From a bacterium (GTDB taxonomy: Bacteria > Chloroflexota > Dormibacteria > Aeolococcales > Aeolococcaceae), in assembly GCA_021850405.1 (NCBI GenBank), contig JAJZMA010000167.1, positions 1-9,184 on the forward strand: DNA of 9,184 bases, in the 5' to 3' direction. Numbering within the stretch: position 1 is the first letter of the stretch; every line of letters begins with the position of its first letter. Both the position numbers and the translations under genes were made by a program. The notes below the pieces were generated by a model. The model ran no database searches and had not been told where the DNA came from. It saw nothing but the letters and a program-made list of their open reading frames with translations. Below are positions 6,731-9,184 of the stretch, in pieces.

Positions 6731-7477
6731 GTGACACAGCTGGTGCCGGGAGATGTAGCCAAGCGGGCCGCGGCCCAGGCCGCCGCCGAGCTGGTGCAGC
6801 CCGGGATGGTGCTTGGGCTTGGAACAGGCTCTACGGTGGCTTTCTTCCTGGATGCGCTCGGGGAGTTGCAGAGGCAGGGAGTAGCGGTCAGTGGGGTCCC
6901 AACCTCGCGTGCGACGGCTGCTCGTGCGCAGCAGCTGGGTGTGTCGATCGTTGATCTGCCGGCAACTGGTGTGGATCTGGCCGTAGATGGTGCGGACATG
7001 GTTGATCTCTCGCTCAACCTGATAAAGGGCTTTGGCGGAGCTCTGGTCCGGGAGCGGATCGTGGCCGCCAGCGCAACGCGGTTTGTGGTGATTGTGGATG
7101 AGAGCAAGCTGGCTACAGCGTTAGGTGGACGCTTGCCGCTGGAGATTATGCCGTTCGGAGTTGAGCGAACGATACACGATATCGCAACACTCCTTGGCGA
7201 ACTTCCAGTCCTGCGTACAGCGGGCGGATTGCCCGAAATGAGTGACAATGGCAACCTGCTGGCTGACGGCATCTTGCAAACTGGTCAGGACACAGGTGCT
7301 CTCATGGCCCTTGCTGCCGCACTTGCAGAGGTTCCCGGCCTGGTTGGGCATGGGCTTTTTCTTTCCATGGCGGACGATGTCCTGGTAGGCAAGGGGAGCG
7401 GCAGGGTGACCAGCCTGGCTCATGCAGCGGAGGAGAGGGACCCAGGCGGACCCTCCTCACGTGGCCCTGGCCTCTAG
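6731..7477 (+). CDS. rpiA: Ribose-5-phosphate isomerase A
   Basis: RpiA interconverts ribose 5-phosphate and ribulose 5-phosphate in the non-oxidative pentose phosphate pathway, in the cytoplasm. From the GTG at 6731 it is 248 residues. Family motifs in order are GLGTGSTVAFF (29-39, phosphate-binding loop), VPTSRATAARA (56-66), VDGADMVD (85-92), IKGFGGALVRERI (98-110) and SDNGNLLADG (171-180). Catalytic and substrate residues match E. coli RpiA at a constant offset of five: Asp86, Asp89, Lys99 and Glu108 for Asp81, Asp84, Lys94 and Glu103. Met90 replaces the usual Glu after the DGAD motif. The last 15 or so residues are a polar Gly/Pro/Ser tail beyond the normal end. No Shine-Dalgarno sequence precedes the GTG, so translation may be coupled to the small gene ending 10 bases before. 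Confidence 0.96.
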   Translation: MTQLVPGDVAKRAAAQAAAELVQPGMVLGLGTGSTVAFFLDALGELQRQGVAVSGVPTSRATAARAQQLGVSIVDLPATGVDLAVDGADMVDLSLNLIKGFGGALVRERIVAASATRFVVIVDESKLATALGGRLPLEIMPFGVERTIHDIATLLGELPVLRTAGGLPEMSDNGNLLADGILQTGQDTGALMALAAALAEVPGLVGHGLFLSMADDVLVGKGSGRVTSLAHAAEERDPGGPSSRGPGL

Positions 7478-7559
7478 CGACATGGTGTGGGTGGGTTTCC
7501 CTGCTGACGCCTGCCCAGACCAGGCGCGCAGCGTTGTACAGTACGATCAGTTCTGCTCC

Positions 7560-7633
7560 GGGCGGATAGCTCAGCTGGTTAGAGCGTCTCGCTTACACCG
7601 AGAAGGTCACAGGTTCGAACCCTGTTCCGCCCA
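7560..7633 (+). tRNA. tRNA-Val (anticodon UAC)
   Basis: This is a 74-base standard cloverleaf. Acceptor GGGCGGA (7560-7566) pairs with TCCGCCC (7626-7632), and A7633 is the discriminator. The D-stem is GCTC/GAGC, the anticodon stem TCTCG/CGAGA around CTTACAC with TAC at 7594-7596, and the T-arm ACAGG-TTCGAAC-CCTGT. CCA is not encoded. It lies 82 bases after rpiA. Foreign or rearranged DNA begins soon after its 3' end, a common place for insertions. Confidence 0.98.
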
Positions 7634-7644
7634 CTTGGGGTTAG

Positions 7645-7872
7645 GGGGGAGAGAGGGGGACAGCGGGCGAAACGGGCCATCAGCTCACCCAACTCTTCCC
7701 GAATGGCGAGACCAATCGTCGCCGTCGGGGGCTCGGCTTCCTCACCGCGTCGATGCTCAAAACATCCCCGGCACTTTACGCCACAGAGAACCCTTTCGGT
7801 GAAGTCAAGACCCTCTGCGCTCAGTACTTCTACCCTGGCCACGACTCGTACGTCGCAGGACTCGACCCCTAG
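7645..7872 (+). pseudogene. Interrupted open frame with signal-peptide-like segment, cut at the IS boundary
   Basis: This frame is open for 75 codons and ends in CCC-TAG, where the TAG is formed by the CTAG taken as the IS target. I do not recognise the protein. It has NRRRR, then a hydrophobic GLGFLTASMLKTSPALYA, then TENPFGEVKTLCAQYFYPGH and an Asp/Tyr-rich stretch, as expected of a signal peptide (possibly twin-arginine) followed by a mature protein start. The only in-frame ATG (7753) falls inside the hydrophobic part. The ATG at 7703 is in another frame, and one added base in the G run at 7727-7731 would join it as MARPIVAVGG to GLGFLTAS. It may thus be a frameshifted gene start later cut by the IS, or a chance frame. 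No ribosome site was found. Confidence 0.35.
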
Positions 7873-9184
7873 TACTACAGCGACGGTTATATTGCGCGCG
7901 TATGTGATGAGGTGTAGGATCTGCGGTATGGGTCATCGCTCTTTCTACGTCACCGTCATGATGGCTCATACTGGAGTGGCAGTATGCAACGGGAAGATAT
8001 TGAAGCATTGCTTCCGGAGTTACAGGCGTTTCATCAGCGATTCGGGCAGTACTTCTGCCGGACGGAGGGCAGATTACTCTCGGAGAAATACCTGATGGGG
8101 CTGACGCTGCCGATAGAACGAAAGAATGTGGAGAATCTTGCCGAGCAGGTGGGTGTATCCACCCGGGTTCTCCAACGATTTGTCACTGAGTCTCCGTGGG
8201 ATGATCAGGGGTGCATTAGTGAGCTCCAGAAGCTGGTAGGCGAAGGATGTGGGAGCAAAGACGGTGTTCTCATTCTGGACGACACCGGATTTGCCAAGAA
8301 AGGGCAACGGTCTGCGGGGGTTGGACGACAGTATTCCGGGACCCTGGGGAGAACCGACAATTGTCAGATTGGGGTGTTCCTCAGTTATGCATCACGGAAG
8401 GGACATACGCTGGTGGATCGTCGGCTGTATCTGATGAAGCAGTGGTTTGGGGCAGAGGCGAGCGAGCGCCGGCGATGGGCGGGGGTACCGGATAACGTGC
8501 AGTTTCACACCAAGCTGGAACTGGGGATGGAGATGGTGAAGGCGGCGGATGCGGCGGGGCACCTCCCCTACGAATGGGTGACCGGTGATGCTGCGTACGG
8601 TGATTGTCATGATCTTCGAACAGCCGTAGAAGAGCTCCAGAAGCTGTATTGCTTCGAGGTGTCATCGACCAGTGCTGTGTGGCTGACCCCGCCCGAATGG
8701 CAGGTGCCTGCGGGCCAGGGTCCGCGGGGGCGGCGGCGGACAAGGGCGAAGCCAACGACTGCGTCTTCGCGCTCACAGACAGTTGCTTCTGTGGCTGCTG
8801 ATCCCCACGTGGTCACCTGGATCCGACATCGTGTACAGGAAGGGGCCAAGGGGCCAAGGGAGTATGAATTTGCCCGTGTACGGGTAATCGAGAAGCGACA
8901 TCGTCGGCCAGGAAGCGAAGGATGGCTGATGCTGCGACGGCCTGTAGGGGGCGGAGAGGTGAAGTACTATCTTTCGAACGCTCCAGAGGATACTCCCCTG
9001 GAAACGATGGCGCATGTCGGATGCCTGCGCTGGACCATAGAGGAGAACTTTGAACTGGCAAAAGGGGAAGTGGGGCTGGACCACTACGAGGTGACGCAAT
9101 ACCGGGGATGGTACAACCACATTACGATGTCGATGATGGCGCTGGCATTTCTCAAGCAGGTGCAGTGGAAATGGGGAAAAAAAA
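7873..9184 (+). mobile_element. IS701-family insertion sequence, left end and most of the element
   Basis: The element is inferred from its transposase. The left end is placed at 7873, directly after CTAG (7869-7872), because IS701-family elements insert at 4-base YTAR targets and this is the only YTAR between 7860 and the transposase start. The left end would begin TACTACAGCGACGG, leaving a 111-base leader before the transposase. The right end, its inverted repeat and the second CTAG lie beyond the window, so the boundary is unproven. Confidence 0.6.
7984..9184 (+). CDS. IS701-family DDE transposase (3' end beyond window)
   Basis: This enzyme cuts and joins the ends of its insertion sequence. 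The frame runs 400 codons from the ATG at 7984 (GGAG at 7973-7976, 7 bases before) without a stop to the window end. The catalytic triad is visible: Asp99 or Asp100 in LILDDTGFAKKG, Asp202 in TGDAAYG, and Glu353 in RWTIEENFELAKGEVGLD. The last shows the R-x3-E-x6-K pattern (Arg349, Glu353, Lys360) of IS4-like enzymes. The end has the family's GWYNHITMSMMALAFL helix (about 378-393), so only a short C-terminal tail is missing. A basic Arg/Ser-rich linker lies between the second Asp and the Glu, as expected for the insertion domain. All motifs are intact, so the copy may be active. A run of at least eight A starts at 9177, in frame. Confidence 0.93.
   Translation, partial: MQREDIEALLPELQAFHQRFGQYFCRTEGRLLSEKYLMGLTLPIERKNVENLAEQVGVSTRVLQRFVTESPWDDQGCISELQKLVGEGCGSKDGVLILDDTGFAKKGQRSAGVGRQYSGTLGRTDNCQIGVFLSYASRKGHTLVDRRLYLMKQWFGAEASERRRWAGVPDNVQFHTKLELGMEMVKAADAAGHLPYEWVTGDAAYGDCHDLRTAVEELQKLYCFEVSSTSAVWLTPPEWQVPAGQGPRGRRRTRAKPTTASSRSQTVASVAADPHVVTWIRHRVQEGAKGPREYEFARVRVIEKRHRRPGSEGWLMLRRPVGGGEVKYYLSNAPEDTPLETMAHVGCLRWTIEENFELAKGEVGLDHYEVTQYRGWYNHITMSMMALAFLKQVQWKWGKK

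Noticed and set aside
7579..7842. Minus-strand open frame of 87 codons across tRNA-Val
   Set aside because: Its C-terminal part is tRNA antisense (a GRNRVRTCDL-type artefact) and no ribosome site was seen. The part over 7645-7842 looks weakly protein-like, so the choice of the plus frame there is not certain.
8842..8860. GGGGCCAA tandem repeat
   Set aside because: It is in frame inside the transposase and encodes ordinary EGAKGPRE sequence, so no separate role is needed.

Overview
The window looks like ordinary chromosomal DNA from a GC-rich bacterium outside the Proteobacteria. Neither tRNA gene encodes its CCA tail, the proline-catabolism dehydrogenase is a stand-alone protein rather than a PutA fusion, and an IS701-type insertion sequence sits at the right edge. 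A surface protein with a WxL-like beta-sandwich and the IS type would suit Chloroflexota (Ktedonobacteria-like), but this placement is a low-confidence inference from the sequence alone.

Layout, left to right. Positions 1-802 hold the C-terminal, secreted-type part of a surface protein whose 5' end is unclear. A convergent minus-strand gene (1592 down to 897) encodes a 231-residue protein I do not recognise, preceded by a strong leader hairpin (1622-1684). About 700 bases then carry no convincing gene, followed by tRNA-Ser(UGA) on the minus strand (2396-2312). A structured spacer (2397-2745) lies between that tRNA and the end of pruA, the L-glutamate gamma-semialdehyde dehydrogenase gene (minus strand, 4386-2746).

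From 4621 on the plus strand the genes are housekeeping. lipA (lipoyl synthase) and lipB (octanoyltransferase) lie 11 bases apart and together form the de novo lipoylation pathway. LipB moves octanoate from acyl carrier protein to the lipoyl domains and LipA inserts the two sulfurs. After a 148-base spacer with several hairpins come a small unrecognised gene (6406-6720) and rpiA (ribose-5-phosphate isomerase A) 10 bases further on, then tRNA-Val(UAC).

The right end is accessory. Downstream of tRNA-Val is a short open frame with a signal-peptide-like segment (7645-7869). It ends exactly at a CTAG, the only match in that stretch to the YTAR target of IS701-family elements. An IS701-type transposase runs from 7984 off the window end with its DDE residues intact. 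The simplest reading is that the IS inserted into, or at the edge of, a gene next to the tRNA.

I found no CRISPR array, defence island, biosynthetic cluster or clearly new multi-gene system. The items most worth a second look are the leader hairpin and its unknown gene, the structured spacer beside tRNA-Ser, and the interrupted frame at the IS boundary.
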